Shown here piece after piece: positions 17,577-27,600 of a stretch of 46,247 bases of DNA (positions are counted from its first letter, which is position 1; each line of letters begins with the position of its first letter). Origin of the DNA: Pseudomonadota bacterium. GTDB taxonomy: Bacteria; Pseudomonadota; Gammaproteobacteria; Steroidobacterales; Steroidobacteraceae. Under the pieces are notes generated by a model. It was given only the letters and a program-made list of their open reading frames with translations, was not told the DNA's origin and did not search any database. Location: positions 1-46,247 of the forward strand of contig JAKAXA010000027.1 in assembly GCA_021816775.1 (NCBI GenBank). The letters are read 5' to 3'. The position numbers and the translations under genes are program-made.

Positions 17577-19091
17577 ATGACAATCTCGCCAGCCGAACTC
17601 GCTCACCGCGCGCTCGATGCCGCGCCCGATGCGATGTTGCTCGTCGATGATTCCGGGGTGATCCGGTTCGCGAACCGGCAGGTCGTGGCTCTGTTCGGCT
17701 ATTTGCCCGAGGGGGTCATTGGCAAGAGCATGGGGCAGCTGGTTCCGCAGTGCTGTCGGGGCGGGTCCAACGCGCACGGAGAGAAGGGCGTGGACGAGCG
17801 GGGTGTGTGGCCGATCCGTGCGGAAGGGAATTTGATCGGCCGGCGCGAGGATGGGACGGAGTTTCCGCTGGAGATGACCTTCAGTCCCATTGGCGACGCC
17901 GACGGCACTCACGTCGCGGTCATCCGCAACGTGACGGAGCGCACGCGAGTGGAAATCGCGATCGTTGCGGCGCGAGAAGATGCTGATCGCGCCAATCTGG
18001 GCAAGAGCCGGTTTCTGGCCACCGCCAGCCACGACCTGCGCCAGCCCGTCCAGACTCTCGCCCTCCTGAATGGCATTCTTCGCCGGACGGTGGTCGAACC
18101 GGGCGCCACCGACGCGCTCGACCAACAGGAGCAAGCGATCGGAGCGATGTCGCGACTCTTGAATGCGCTGCTCGACATCAGCAAGCTTGAGTCCGGAGTG
18201 ATAAAACCGGAGCAGACCGACTTTGCCGTGGCGGTGGTGTTTAATGAGTTGCGTCGCGAGTTCGCGAGCCTCGCGGAAAGCAAGGGCCTCACTCTGCACG
18301 CCGAGGAATGCGTGGACTTCGTGCATAGCGACCCGTCGCTGGTGGAGCAGATTTTGAGAAATCTCGTTGCCAATGCCATCAAGTACACACGGCAGGGTTG
18401 TATACGATTGCGTTGTCTGCACGAGCAGGCGCTGGTTCGCATCGAAGTACTCGATACGGGAGTGGGCATACCGGCAGATCAGCTGCGGTACATATTTGAC
18501 GAGTTCTATCAGGTGGGTGTCGCGACGAACGCTTCCCGCGATGGGTTTGGCCTGGGGCTGAGCATCGTGCAGCGCCTCGTCAGGCTGCTCAATCTCAGGC
18601 TGGAGGTGCGCTCAGAGGTCGGCAAAGGGTCGGCGTTCTCTCTTGAGCTGCCATCGGGGGTCCCGCAGGCCGCCTCGCCGTGCGTCGATGTGCAGCGGCG
18701 CGCTGCGCCCGAGCCGCGAACCGATAGGCCGCGCGTCCTTCTGGTGGAGGACGATTCGGCGGTGCGCGAGGCGACACGTATGTTGCTGAACGTGGAGGGC
18801 TACCGCGTAAGCGCGGTGTGCTCGCTCGAGGAGGCGCTACAGCATGCGCGGCAAAAGGGCGGCGTGGATCTTTTGGTAACGGACTATCATCTGAGCGAGG
18901 GCGAGAAGGGCACGCAGGTCATAGCGGCGCTGCGCGAGAGATTGGGTGCTTCTTTGAAGGCGGTGCTCATCACCGGAGATACATCTTGCGCGATCAAGGA
19001 ACTGCCGCGCGATCCGCACCTGCGAGTCACAAGCAAACCTGTCAAGGCCGAGGAGCTGCTGGCATTGCTCAGAGAGCTTCTGGCCGCCTGA
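17577..19091 (+). CDS. Hybrid sensor histidine kinase with PAS and receiver domains
   Basis: A 504-aa soluble kinase without membrane segments. Order: a PAS domain (about residues 10-125, with LDAAPDAMLLVDDSGVIRFAN and a PAC-like FSPIGDADGTHVAVIRNVTE), a HisKA dimerisation domain with the phospho-acceptor His152 in SHDLRQP, a HATPase domain (NLVANAIKYT N-box, DTGVGIP G1-box, DGFGLGLSIV G2-box), and a C-terminal receiver (VLLVEDD, phospho-acceptor Asp436 in VTDYHLS, Lys in VTSKPV). It is probably a cytosolic sensor passing phosphate to its own receiver. The HDLRQP box places it in a kinase group common with C-terminal receivers. No response regulator gene is adjacent, so its output partner is not visible. 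Confidence 0.93.
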   Translation: MTISPAELAHRALDAAPDAMLLVDDSGVIRFANRQVVALFGYLPEGVIGKSMGQLVPQCCRGGSNAHGEKGVDERGVWPIRAEGNLIGRREDGTEFPLEMTFSPIGDADGTHVAVIRNVTERTRVEIAIVAAREDADRANLGKSRFLATASHDLRQPVQTLALLNGILRRTVVEPGATDALDQQEQAIGAMSRLLNALLDISKLESGVIKPEQTDFAVAVVFNELRREFASLAESKGLTLHAEECVDFVHSDPSLVEQILRNLVANAIKYTRQGCIRLRCLHEQALVRIEVLDTGVGIPADQLRYIFDEFYQVGVATNASRDGFGLGLSIVQRLVRLLNLRLEVRSEVGKGSAFSLELPSGVPQAASPCVDVQRRAAPEPRTDRPRVLLVEDDSAVREATRMLLNVEGYRVSAVCSLEEALQHARQKGGVDLLVTDYHLSEGEKGTQVIAALRERLGASLKAVLITGDTSCAIKELPRDPHLRVTSKPVKAEELLALLRELLAA

Positions 19092-20105
19092 GCCATGTCG
19101 TGTTGCACGGCCGCCGGCCTGCCTCCTGCAATTGCAGCCGTTGTTTCGGCGCGAGGGAGTTGCTGAGGGCGACACCGGAGGCGGTGAGCCCGTTGATCAT
19201 CGCGTCGAGCCAGGCCTGCTATCGATGATGATTCTCGGCATCCGAGGGAAAGGTGTGGGGCGGGACATTGACGTCGCGCAGGTTCAGTCGCGGCCTGCCA
19301 TTCGCTCCAGCGCGCTCGCGCTGTCAGTCAGAGCCATGCCCGCCAAGAGGCCCCCGCCGGCGTGGCATTCAGGGAGCGAGGCGAAATCTCGGTGCGGGTG
19401 CTTCGGGCCGGCGACGCAGCGCAAGGCAAAGCTCGTGCTCGAAGAGGACGGTGCGCCGCCTGCTGCCCCGCACGTTCCCTGAGGGCTTCATCCAGGCGTC
19501 CGGTGGTTCTCGCATGTCAAAGGATGTCGTGCGTAAGTCGGTTTGTCCGATGCCCTCTGCGGGCAGAGCGTCGCGAGTTCGAGCGTCCGTCCCCCGACCG
19601 CTATTCACGTGCTGTCGGCCAGAACACTGTGGCTAATGGGGTGGCTGATTCTCGGCACGCCACGTCACGGGAACAATCGTCGCCCGTTGAGGCGCTAGTC
19701 ACGCGCGCAGCGGGAGCTCGCGAGGCGAAGCCTCGGGCGTGCGGTTGCGGCGTCAGTCGCGCGATGGAAGCGAGACTCTGGTCAATCGCTGCTGGCGGAG
19801 GTTGCTGATCCCGGCGCCGCCGCGGCGCTGCCTCCATGCTCTTTGCGTCGGCCGGCTTCGAGCAGGGCAGTGCGGTTGAATATACGGCCTTGATGCCTTA
19901 GGGTGCCGTTGCAATGCTGGGAACGCCGTGCAGGTGTGAAGGCACCGGGATTTCGGACGGGATCCGCAAGCGACCTTGAGCAGTCTCCTTGGCAGTGTGA
20001 TGCAGCCCGGCGAGATTGAGCCGGATCTGGAGCTTCGCAGTCGTGCGGTCCCGCTCGAACCACGTGCAATCGCGGGAAACCTCGTCGGCTGAAGGAGCCT
20101 CGCCA
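19092..20105. other. About 1 kb without a recognisable gene
   Basis: Open frames exist on both strands (for example + 19132-19482 and + 19362-19808) but none has a good start signal or motif I know. Within it, 19566-19605 resembles the tRNA-Pro-like fragment at 5863-5907 (listed separately). Low coding signal plus a tRNA-like piece suggests an old, decayed junction. Confidence 0.55.
19553..19605 (+). other. Degenerate tRNA-Pro-like 3' fragment
   Basis: From GCAGAG at about 19563 to the CCCCGACC at 19592-19599, aligned with the fragment at 5870-5909, I count about 32 of 40 positions identical, including GAGTTCGA of the T-loop, TCCGT and CCCCGACC. The paired stem CTCTGC-GG-GCAGAG (19555-19568) corresponds to the anticodon stem with most of the loop missing. 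Discriminator and CCA are not preserved. Both fragments have the same orientation. It could be a second attachment scar or chance similarity. Confidence 0.4.
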
Positions 20106-21875
20106 GTGAACCGTCCCATCCGAGTCCGCCGTTGTGCCGCAAGCGTCGGATTTCTCGTGCTGGCCGCCGGCTGCCTGGCCGGCTGTGGCGGCGGCGCGGG
20201 CGGCGGGTTCTCCGCAACCCATACCATCGGCGGCTCGATCAGCGGGCTCGCTTCCTCGGGATTGGTTCTCACGGACAACGGCGCTGACAGCCTCATGGTG
20301 CCATCCGGCGCGATGACGTTCACATTCGCCCAAGCTCTCACGGCAGGCGCGACCTACGATGTGGCCGTCGCGACGCAGCCGTCAGGCGAGACCTGCGCGG
20401 TGACCGCGGGCTCCGGGACGGTCACCGGCAATGTCACGACGGTCAGTGTCACATGCGTGGCGGGTGCCTCCTACACGGTGGGCGGCACTGTCAGCGGCCT
20501 CACGGCCTCCGGGCTCGTCCTGCAATTGAACGGCGCGAACAATCTCTCGGTTGCTTCCGGTGCGAGCACGTTTACGTTCCCCACCGCGTTGCGATCCGGT
20601 GCGGCTTACACGGTCACGGAAGAGGCGCCGCCGAGCGGCGAGGCTTGCACGGTCGCCTCGGGCACCGCAACCGTCACAGCCAATGTGACGAACGTGCGCG
20701 TGACATGCTCCGCGCTCGCTACCGCCTACACCATCTCGGGGAGCATCAGCGGGCTCACCGCGCTGGGGCTGCATCTGCAGTTTTATTCCGCTGGGCAGAG
20801 CCTCGCGGTCGCATCGGGTGCGACGACCTACGCCTATACCGAGGTGCCATCGGGCACGAACGTGGCGCTGTCGATCGTGACGCAGCCCGACTGGCAGACG
20901 TGCACGCCGAGCAGCTCAAATTACTCGGGCGTGATCAATGCCGATCTGACCAGCGAAAACCTTGCGTGCGCGGCGGCCACCGCGACGGTTCAGACGGTGA
21001 ACGCGGGTAACTTCCCGCTCAGCGATCCCACGGGCGTGGCTGTCGATTCCCAGGGGGACGTTTACGTTGCCGACACGGGCGGCAACGAGATTCTCGAGAT
21101 CACGCCGTCGGGGAACGTGACACAAGTCGGGGTCTCGGCGACGTTCAACCGGCCGACCGGTGTGGCGGTTGATGCGTTCGGAAACGTGTACGTGGCCGAC
21201 ACGGGTGACAACGAGATCCGGGAGATTACCTCGGCGGGGACGCTGCAGACGCTGGCATCCGGCCTGCGCGGTCCGCAGGGCGTGGCGGTTGATTCCTCCG
21301 GAAACGTATTCGTGGCCGACACCGGCAACAACGAGATCGACGAGATCGGGCCCGGGGGCACGCTGTCGGTCATTGCGGGCTCGGCCGGTTTGATTGGCTG
21401 TATGGACGGCAATGGAACGGCCGCGTCGTTCGACGAACCGACCTCACTGGCGTTCGATTCGTCGGGGAACCTGTACGTGGCGGACCGCAACAACAACGCC
21501 ATCCGCAGGATCACATCGGTCGGAAGCTCAGATACGGTGACGACCTGGGCAGGCGGGGGCGGAGCCTGCGGAGGCAGCTCGCCCGGCGCCGGCGGCTACC
21601 AGGACGGGACCGGAACCAACGCGCTGTTCCTCGGCCCCACCGGCGTGACGGTGGATGCGGCAGGCAATGTGTTCGTCGCCGACAGCGGCAATGACGCGAT
21701 CCGCGAGATCACGCCGGCAGCGGTTGTCACGACGGTGGCCGCTCTCACGCTCCCGAGCGGCAGCACGGGCACCACATACGCGTTCAGCCATCCTTTTGGC
21801 ATTGCCTCGGACGCGGTCAGCAATCTGTACGTTGGGGATAGCTACAACAATAGGATCGAGGAGATTTCACCCTGA
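20106..21875 (+). CDS. NHL-repeat lipoprotein with three N-terminal Ig-like repeats
   Basis: The 589-aa product starts at GTG 20106, which has AAGGAG eight bases before it. A signal peptide ends in the lipobox LAGC (lipidated Cys about residue 27). Residues about 40-280 hold three related repeats of roughly 80 residues, each with a GxxSGLxxxGLxLxxNG motif, a VASGA-TFTF strand and a closing C-x-V-x-SG / V-V-C. From about residue 300 come six to seven NHL blades, each with a GVAVDSxGNVYVADTGNNEIREI pattern, forming a beta-propeller. It is probably an outer-membrane or surface lipoprotein binding proteins or sugars. It precedes two ABC permease genes; a link is unproven. Confidence 0.9.
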   Translation: MNRPIRVRRCAASVGFLVLAAGCLAGCGGGAGGGFSATHTIGGSISGLASSGLVLTDNGADSLMVPSGAMTFTFAQALTAGATYDVAVATQPSGETCAVTAGSGTVTGNVTTVSVTCVAGASYTVGGTVSGLTASGLVLQLNGANNLSVASGASTFTFPTALRSGAAYTVTEEAPPSGEACTVASGTATVTANVTNVRVTCSALATAYTISGSISGLTALGLHLQFYSAGQSLAVASGATTYAYTEVPSGTNVALSIVTQPDWQTCTPSSSNYSGVINADLTSENLACAAATATVQTVNAGNFPLSDPTGVAVDSQGDVYVADTGGNEILEITPSGNVTQVGVSATFNRPTGVAVDAFGNVYVADTGDNEIREITSAGTLQTLASGLRGPQGVAVDSSGNVFVADTGNNEIDEIGPGGTLSVIAGSAGLIGCMDGNGTAASFDEPTSLAFDSSGNLYVADRNNNAIRRITSVGSSDTVTTWAGGGGACGGSSPGAGGYQDGTGTNALFLGPTGVTVDAAGNVFVADSGNDAIREITPAAVVTTVAALTLPSGSTGTTYAFSHPFGIASDAVSNLYVGDSYNNRIEEISP

Positions 21876-22187
21876 CGACGTTGTGAATCCACCGCAGAAC
21901 GCGGCTGATGCCCGCGCCCTTGGGATCTGCTGAGCGCTTCGGGGCCGCGCCGGGCATAGGAACAGAATTCGCCGAGCAAGTCGGCCCGTGGTGCAATGGA
22001 GCGCGCCAGCGGGGCACCGAAGAGAATGCCTTGCGGGGTGATTCGTCTGTGGCATCGGGCCGGTGGACTTTGCAGCCCTTTTCGATCATTGTCGGCCCTG
22101 CTGCGGGAGCCGCTCGAGCCTCGTGGCCGGCTGTTCGGCGTGGATGACGGCCGGTTCGCGTGGCGATGACGGACGAACAGATTCACA
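21876..22187. other. Gap before the ABC permease pair
   Basis: About 310 bases with no supported gene. A possible promoter for the permease operon should lie here, but I cannot pick out convincing -35 and -10 boxes. No ATPase gene or fragment is visible. Confidence 0.5.
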
Positions 22188-23327
22188 ATGAACAGAGTCG
22201 TCTTCGGGACACTGCGCCGGCGTTGGTTACGGACCCTGCTCGTGGGACTGTCCACGCTGGTCGCGTTCATGCTCCTCGGATTCTTCCTCGCGATTCGCCA
22301 CGGCTTCGCGGTCGGCCCGGTGCAGCTCGGAGCGAATCTCCTGCTGATTGAACCGAGGGGCGGAACGACTCAGCTGCCGATCGGGCTGTTGCCGACCGTG
22401 CGGTCATTTCCGCAAGTGCGCGCCGCGGCCGCCATCGGCGGCGCGTCCATGCGCTACGGCGCCGATGCCCGACCGGTGGGGGTGGAGGGACTGTCCGCAA
22501 AGGCCTTCCTTGCCATCTCCGGCCTGGTGCGCGCGGGGGCGCTCCCGGGCGCAGAGGCGCGCGCATGGCTCGCTGACCGTACCGGGGCACTGGTGAGCGC
22601 AGCGAGCGCTCACCACAACGGCTGGCGGATCGGACAGGACCTGGTGCTGCATCCCATGCGGGGAGCGCCGCAGCGCGATCTGACGTTTCACGTCGACGGG
22701 GTGATCGCCAAGCGCAACGGCGTGAACTTCGCGAGCGACGTCAATCTTCATCTCGGCTATTACCGTCGCTGGACGCACCAGGATACCGTCGACGCATTTG
22801 TCGTCCAGGCGCGCCATGCGCGCCAGGCGGACGCGCTGGCCGGCGCCATTGAGCGCAGATTCGCCAACAGCACGACGCCGCTGCGCACGCAGACCTTCAA
22901 GTCGCTGCTGCAGGGAATCGTCGAGCGGCTGGCCAATGTCAATGCGATCACCTCCGTGGTGATCGTCGCGAGCCTGTTCGGTCTGTTCCTCATTTGTTTC
23001 AACACGGTGATTCATTCGGTATCGGAGCGGCTTGGGGAGTTCGCGCTGCTGAAAGCCGTCGGGTTCGTGCCGGCACGGCTCGTGTGGCTGGTGTTTCTCG
23101 AGGCGTTCCTGGCGATCTTTCCCGCCGCGGCCGCGGGCATGCTCTGCGCGGGGCTCATCGTGCATGCGATCGCCGACGAGAAGCTGCAGTTGCCGGGCAT
23201 CATGCTGACTCCTGCCGCAGTGGCCGTGAGCGCGCTCATTGCAATCGGGCTCGTCATCCTGTCCTCCTTGCTGCCCGCGCTGCGCGTCGTGCGCCTCAAC
23301 TGCGGGCAGGTCCTGCGCAAGGGGTGA
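22188..23327 (+). CDS. ABC transporter permease, FtsX/MacB type (first of pair)
   Basis: The 379-aa inner-membrane protein has the four-helix FtsX arrangement: one N-terminal helix (LRTLLVGLSTLVAFMLLGFFL, about residues 14-34), a large periplasmic MacB_PCD-like domain, then three C-terminal helices (about 248-270, 292-320, 337-358) with SERLGEFALLKAVGF, the cytoplasmic loop that usually meets the ATPase. Such permeases act as mechanotransmission machines for lipoproteins, peptides or drugs, normally with a LolD/MacB-type ATPase. None is adjacent. Two bases separate it from the next permease gene, so the pair forms one operon. Confidence 0.9.
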   Translation: MNRVVFGTLRRRWLRTLLVGLSTLVAFMLLGFFLAIRHGFAVGPVQLGANLLLIEPRGGTTQLPIGLLPTVRSFPQVRAAAAIGGASMRYGADARPVGVEGLSAKAFLAISGLVRAGALPGAEARAWLADRTGALVSAASAHHNGWRIGQDLVLHPMRGAPQRDLTFHVDGVIAKRNGVNFASDVNLHLGYYRRWTHQDTVDAFVVQARHARQADALAGAIERRFANSTTPLRTQTFKSLLQGIVERLANVNAITSVVIVASLFGLFLICFNTVIHSVSERLGEFALLKAVGFVPARLVWLVFLEAFLAIFPAAAAGMLCAGLIVHAIADEKLQLPGIMLTPAAVAVSALIAIGLVILSSLLPALRVVRLNCGQVLRKG

Positions 23328-23329
23328 GC

Positions 23330-24547
23330 ATGCGGCTGATGAACGCCATTCGGGCCGTATTGCGGCTGACGCTCGCCGCGGTCCGCGCGTGGCCCTCGCG
23401 CCCCGTCGACACCCTGGTCACCGTGTTGGGCTTCGCCACCGTGGCCGGGATTCTCGCGGCGGTGCTGGCGATGGCGGGCGGCTATCGCCACATCTTCGAT
23501 GCCGCGGCGCAAAATACCACCGCGATCGTATTGAGCCGGGGCAGCAACAGCGAATGGAACAGCAGTGTGCCTGCCGGCGCCGTCGCTGAGGCGACTGAAG
23601 CGCCGGGCGTGGCGCGCGCCGGCAGCGTGCCGCTGATCGCGGAAGACCTTCTCGGCAGCATGCCGGTGCATTACCGCGGGCGCAGCCTCTCGGCCCGGAT
23701 CGTCGTGCGCGGCGTCTCGCCCACGATGTTCGCAATCGACAAGGGGTTGCATCTGGTGAAGGGCCGGTGGTTCCGACCCGGTCTGAACGAGATCGTGGTG
23801 GGCGAGGCCGCAGAGGGGAGCTTCCGCGGCCTCGCCGTCGGCGATCGGGTGATGGCCGCAGGTACCCTGTGGACCGTGGTGGGTGTGTTCTCGGCCGGCG
23901 CCCAGTTCTTCTCCTCGGAGGCCTGGACCAGCTTGGGGTCGCTGCAGGGGGCCGAGCGGCGCCCCCGCACATATTCCTCGCTGTATGTCGAGCTGAACTC
24001 GCGCAGGGCATTTCACCGCTTCACCCGGGTGCTCAGTCAAAACCCGCGGGCGGCGCTGCACGTGATGCGCGAAAGCACATATTTCTCGCATCAGGCCTCC
24101 GGCATGAGCAAGCTGATTATCCGGGTCGGCGGCTTTTTCACGACGATGATGGCCGCCGCGGCGGTGTTCGGCGCCATGAGTACGCTGCTCGTCATGGTGG
24201 AGGCGCGCCGCCTCGAGGTGGCAACGCTGCGGGCGCTCGGCTATCCGCACGGCATCGTGTTTGCCGCGACGCTCCTCGAGGGATCGCTCCTGGGGTCGCT
24301 CGGGGGCATTGTGGGGGCGGCGGTGGTCTACCTGAGCTTGAACGGCTATGCGGCGAGCACCCTCGGAATCGGTGCGCAGACGGTAGTGACGACAACGACG
24401 CCGCAGGTCTTCTTTCACTTTCTGGTCAGCGGCTCGACCATGCTCAAGGCGGTGCTGTGGTCAATCGCCATGGGGATGGCCGGTGGACTGTATCCGGCCG
24501 TGCGGGCCGCGCGCATGCCGATCGCGGCCGCCCTGCGGGACATCTGA
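23330..24547 (+). CDS. ABC transporter permease, FtsX/MacB type (second of pair)
   Basis: A 405-aa companion with the same build: first helix TLVTVLGFATVAGILAAVLAM (about residues 28-48), a periplasmic domain with DLLGSMPVHYRGRSLSARIVVRGV, and three C-terminal helices starting near residue 265 (VGGFFTTMMAAAAVFGAMST), with EARRLEVATLRALGYP as the ATPase-contact loop. ATG 23330 follows the upstream stop by two bases. The two permeases probably form a heterodimer, as in LolC/LolE-like systems, but the ATPase must come from elsewhere. It converges on the tricorn gene across a strong hairpin. Confidence 0.9.
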   Translation: MRLMNAIRAVLRLTLAAVRAWPSRPVDTLVTVLGFATVAGILAAVLAMAGGYRHIFDAAAQNTTAIVLSRGSNSEWNSSVPAGAVAEATEAPGVARAGSVPLIAEDLLGSMPVHYRGRSLSARIVVRGVSPTMFAIDKGLHLVKGRWFRPGLNEIVVGEAAEGSFRGLAVGDRVMAAGTLWTVVGVFSAGAQFFSSEAWTSLGSLQGAERRPRTYSSLYVELNSRRAFHRFTRVLSQNPRAALHVMRESTYFSHQASGMSKLIIRVGGFFTTMMAAAAVFGAMSTLLVMVEARRLEVATLRALGYPHGIVFAATLLEGSLLGSLGGIVGAAVVYLSLNGYAASTLGIGAQTVVTTTTPQVFFHFLVSGSTMLKAVLWSIAMGMAGGLYPAVRAARMPIAAALRDI

Positions 24548-24608
24548 GGCGCGCAACCCTGCGCTTGCGCAGGCTCTGCGACGCAGTCGCTGCGCTCGGA
24601 CCTGAAAG

Positions 24609-24641
24609 CCCTGCCGCGCGGCGACTCGCCGCGCGGCAGGG
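24609..24641. terminator. Perfect 16-bp inverted repeat between convergent genes
   Basis: The arms at 24609-24624 and 24626-24641 are exact reverse complements (left arm CCCTGCCGCGCGGCGA) around a single C. It sits between the permease stop and the tricorn stop, where it could end transcription in both directions. No T-tract follows on either strand, so it may instead protect mRNA ends. Confidence 0.55.
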
Positions 24642-24648
24642 GGCTTGC

Positions 24649-27600
24649 CTATTGGCAGGTGCCGCTCGTCACCGGACAGGGCGGATATGACGGCTGCTGC
24701 GGGAACGCCGGGGTCCACGGCGGCGGCTGCGGCACGATCACCGGCTCGCGCTTGATCTCCTTCAGCAGCACGTTGACCGCAGTGTCGATCTGCGTGTCCT
24801 CGTTGTGACGGGCCAGCAGACCAGGGTTGACGTGCACCGGGATGGACGGCACGACCCCGATGTTCTCCACGACCCACTTCGAGTGCGCGCCGTACATGGC
24901 GATCTCGGAGACGACCTGCTGGCCGCCGTCAAGCAGCGTGAACTGGTTGTCATAGCCGCGCACACCGCCCCAGGTGCGCGAACCGATGGTCGGGCCCAGA
25001 TGGTACTGCTGGAAGCGGTACGCGAAGATGTCCCCATCCGAGGCCGAACCGTGATTGATCAGCGCGGCCATGTGCCCGATGTAGGCATTCTCGGGGCTCT
25101 GGTAGTGCGCGCCGTGCCGATTGACCCAGGCCGCCACCATCTTCTGCGTCAGCTGGTTGAACAGGATGGTGTCGATGAAGCCGCCAAGGTTCCACCGGTC
25201 ATCGATGATCAGCCCGGGCTTATCGATCTGGCTGTAGAACTGGCGCACGAACTCGTGCAGGCCGGTCGCCTCCATGTCGTTGAGGTAGACGTAGCCGACC
25301 TTGCCACCGGAGAGCCTGTCGACCTCGCGCCGATTCTCATTGATCCAGTGCAGCAGGTGCAGCTTGCCGCTGTTGACGATCGGCCTGACCAGGATGGTCC
25401 AGGGCTTTCCGGTCGGCGTGGCCGCGATGGTCAGGCTCATCGTCTGCCCCAGAGTGCCCTGCAGCAGGGAATACGGGTTGGTCGGGGCGCTGAGCGGCGC
25501 CCCGTTGATGGCCAGCACGTAATCGCCCGTCTTGACCTTGAGCCCCGGCTGCGCGAGCGGCGCATAGTAACCCGGGACCGTGTTGTCGCCGCGGAAAATG
25601 CGCTTGAGATAGTAGCGCCCGGTGGCGGCATTGAGCGCGAACTCGACGCCGAGGCCGGCCGTCGGCTGCGGCGGGGACTTCCAGCCCGTGTCGCCGCCGA
25701 AGATATACATGTGGCTCTCGCCCAGGGAGCCGATCATGTTCGCCATGACGTAATTCAGATCCTCCCGGTCCTGCACCAGCGGGAGCAGCGCCCGGTAGTG
25801 CTTGCCGATCGTCGCCCATTTGCGCTTGATCAGCTCGGGGTTCACGAAGTAGTCGCGCACGTTGCGCCAGGCTTCATTGAAGATCTCGGCCCACTCCGCG
25901 CGCGGATCGACCTGCATCTGCATGTGTGCGGTGTCGAGCGTCTTGACCTTGGCCTGCTTGCTGAACTTCGCCGGGCGCAGCACCCAATTGCCCTGCAGCT
26001 CATAGAGCAATGTCGAGCCGTCGGCCGACAGTGCGAAGCCGCTGCCGATGCCCGAGACCAGCGTCAATCCCTTGCGCTTCGCGAGTTTGTAGGCGCGAAG
26101 CTGCGGCACCTCGCCGGGGATGGCGCCGCCGAGCACCGGCACCGGCATGGTCGCGTAGTAGACGACGCCTTTGGACTCATCGACCTGCGTGATGTTGGCG
26201 GCCGGCACGGGCACCTGAGCGGCGCGCTGGATGAGCCCGGCGAAATCAATCTTGACGTGAAGCTTCTTCGACTTGGCCTTGCCGTTGTGCTTGCCCTTGC
26301 CCTTGCCCTTGCCCTTGCTCTTGCTCTTATGAGGTTTCGCCTTGTGTGATCCGGCGGTGGGGCGCTGCGTGCGCGGCGCGAAAGGCGAAGGCGTGGCCGC
26401 CTGCAGCGTCGTCACGTACAGCCCGTCCGGCACGACGCCGGAGGCGCTGAAGTTATAGCTGGAGATGACGGGGTTGACGAGACGCGCGGAGACGAAGAAC
26501 AGGTACTTGCCGTTGTGCGAGAAGACGGGGCGGCTGTCGCTGAAATTTCCGCGGCTGACCTGATGCAATGCGTCGGTGTCGACGTTGACGATGAACAGCG
26601 CGCGCAGGTGGTTGGGGAGGTGCTTGGAAAACGCCAGCCAGCGGCTGTCCGGCGAGAACGCCACATCCTGGAACGCGTCCACGATCATTTGCCGGTCCGT
26701 GGTCACTTCCTTGCGCTTGCCGGTCCTGGTGTTGACCAGCCACAGCTGCTGGCGCGAATTCGTATAGGTCAGCCAGCGGCTGTTCGGGCTCCACTGCAGC
26801 GGTCCCGAATAGGTTACGCCACCGTTTGGCGTCAAGGCGCGCGGTGTGCCATGGCCGTCCGCCGAGCGCACCATCACCTGGCTGTCGAGGCCGTCGGCGC
26901 GGATGTAGGCGATCCACTTGCCGTTCGGCGACCAGGCCGGGTCCTTGTCGTTGCTCGCAACGCGTGTGCTGAGGTCCGTGGTGTGCCCATACTCGGCAGG
27001 CACCGTGAACAGCGCGCCGCGCGCGCTGAACACGGCAAGCTTGCCGTCCGGAGCGACATCTGCCGCGCGGATCATCTTCGCGGCGGAGTAGACGTAAGGC
27101 AAGGTGTGCCTTCCACTCAGCGGTACCGTGACCGGCACCGGGCTCAGCTTGCGGCTCGCGAACGAATACACGTACAGGCGGCCGCCGTCAGACAGGGCGA
27201 TGCCGGTATTGCCGGCGCTCGGCCAGTCGATGTCATAGATCGGGAAATGCGTCAGCTGGCGAGTGGAGCCGGTCTTGAGGTTCTTCGCCCAGAGATTGAG
27301 CACGCCCGCCGCTCCGCGGTCCGAGGCGAAGTAGAGCGTGTCGCCCACCCACATCGGGAAGGTATCCTCGCCCTTCCAGTGGGTCAGCTGCGTGCTCTGG
27401 CCGCTCTTGAGGTGGTACGTGAAGATATTGTCGGCCTGTCCACCGAAATAATGCTTGCGGTGAAACGGGCGCAGGATGCGCGACAGCTTGTTATACGCGA
27501 CCGCGGTGCCGCCGCCGTTGAAGGAGAGCGCGCCGGTCCACGGCATCGGCAGGACGCTCGGCAGGCCACCGCTGACCGGCACTTCGAACGCGCGCTCGAT

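Noticed and set aside
19132..19808. Overlapping + strand ORFs in the 1-kb gap after the kinase gene
   Set aside because: No start signals or motifs, and they run through the tRNA-like fragment.
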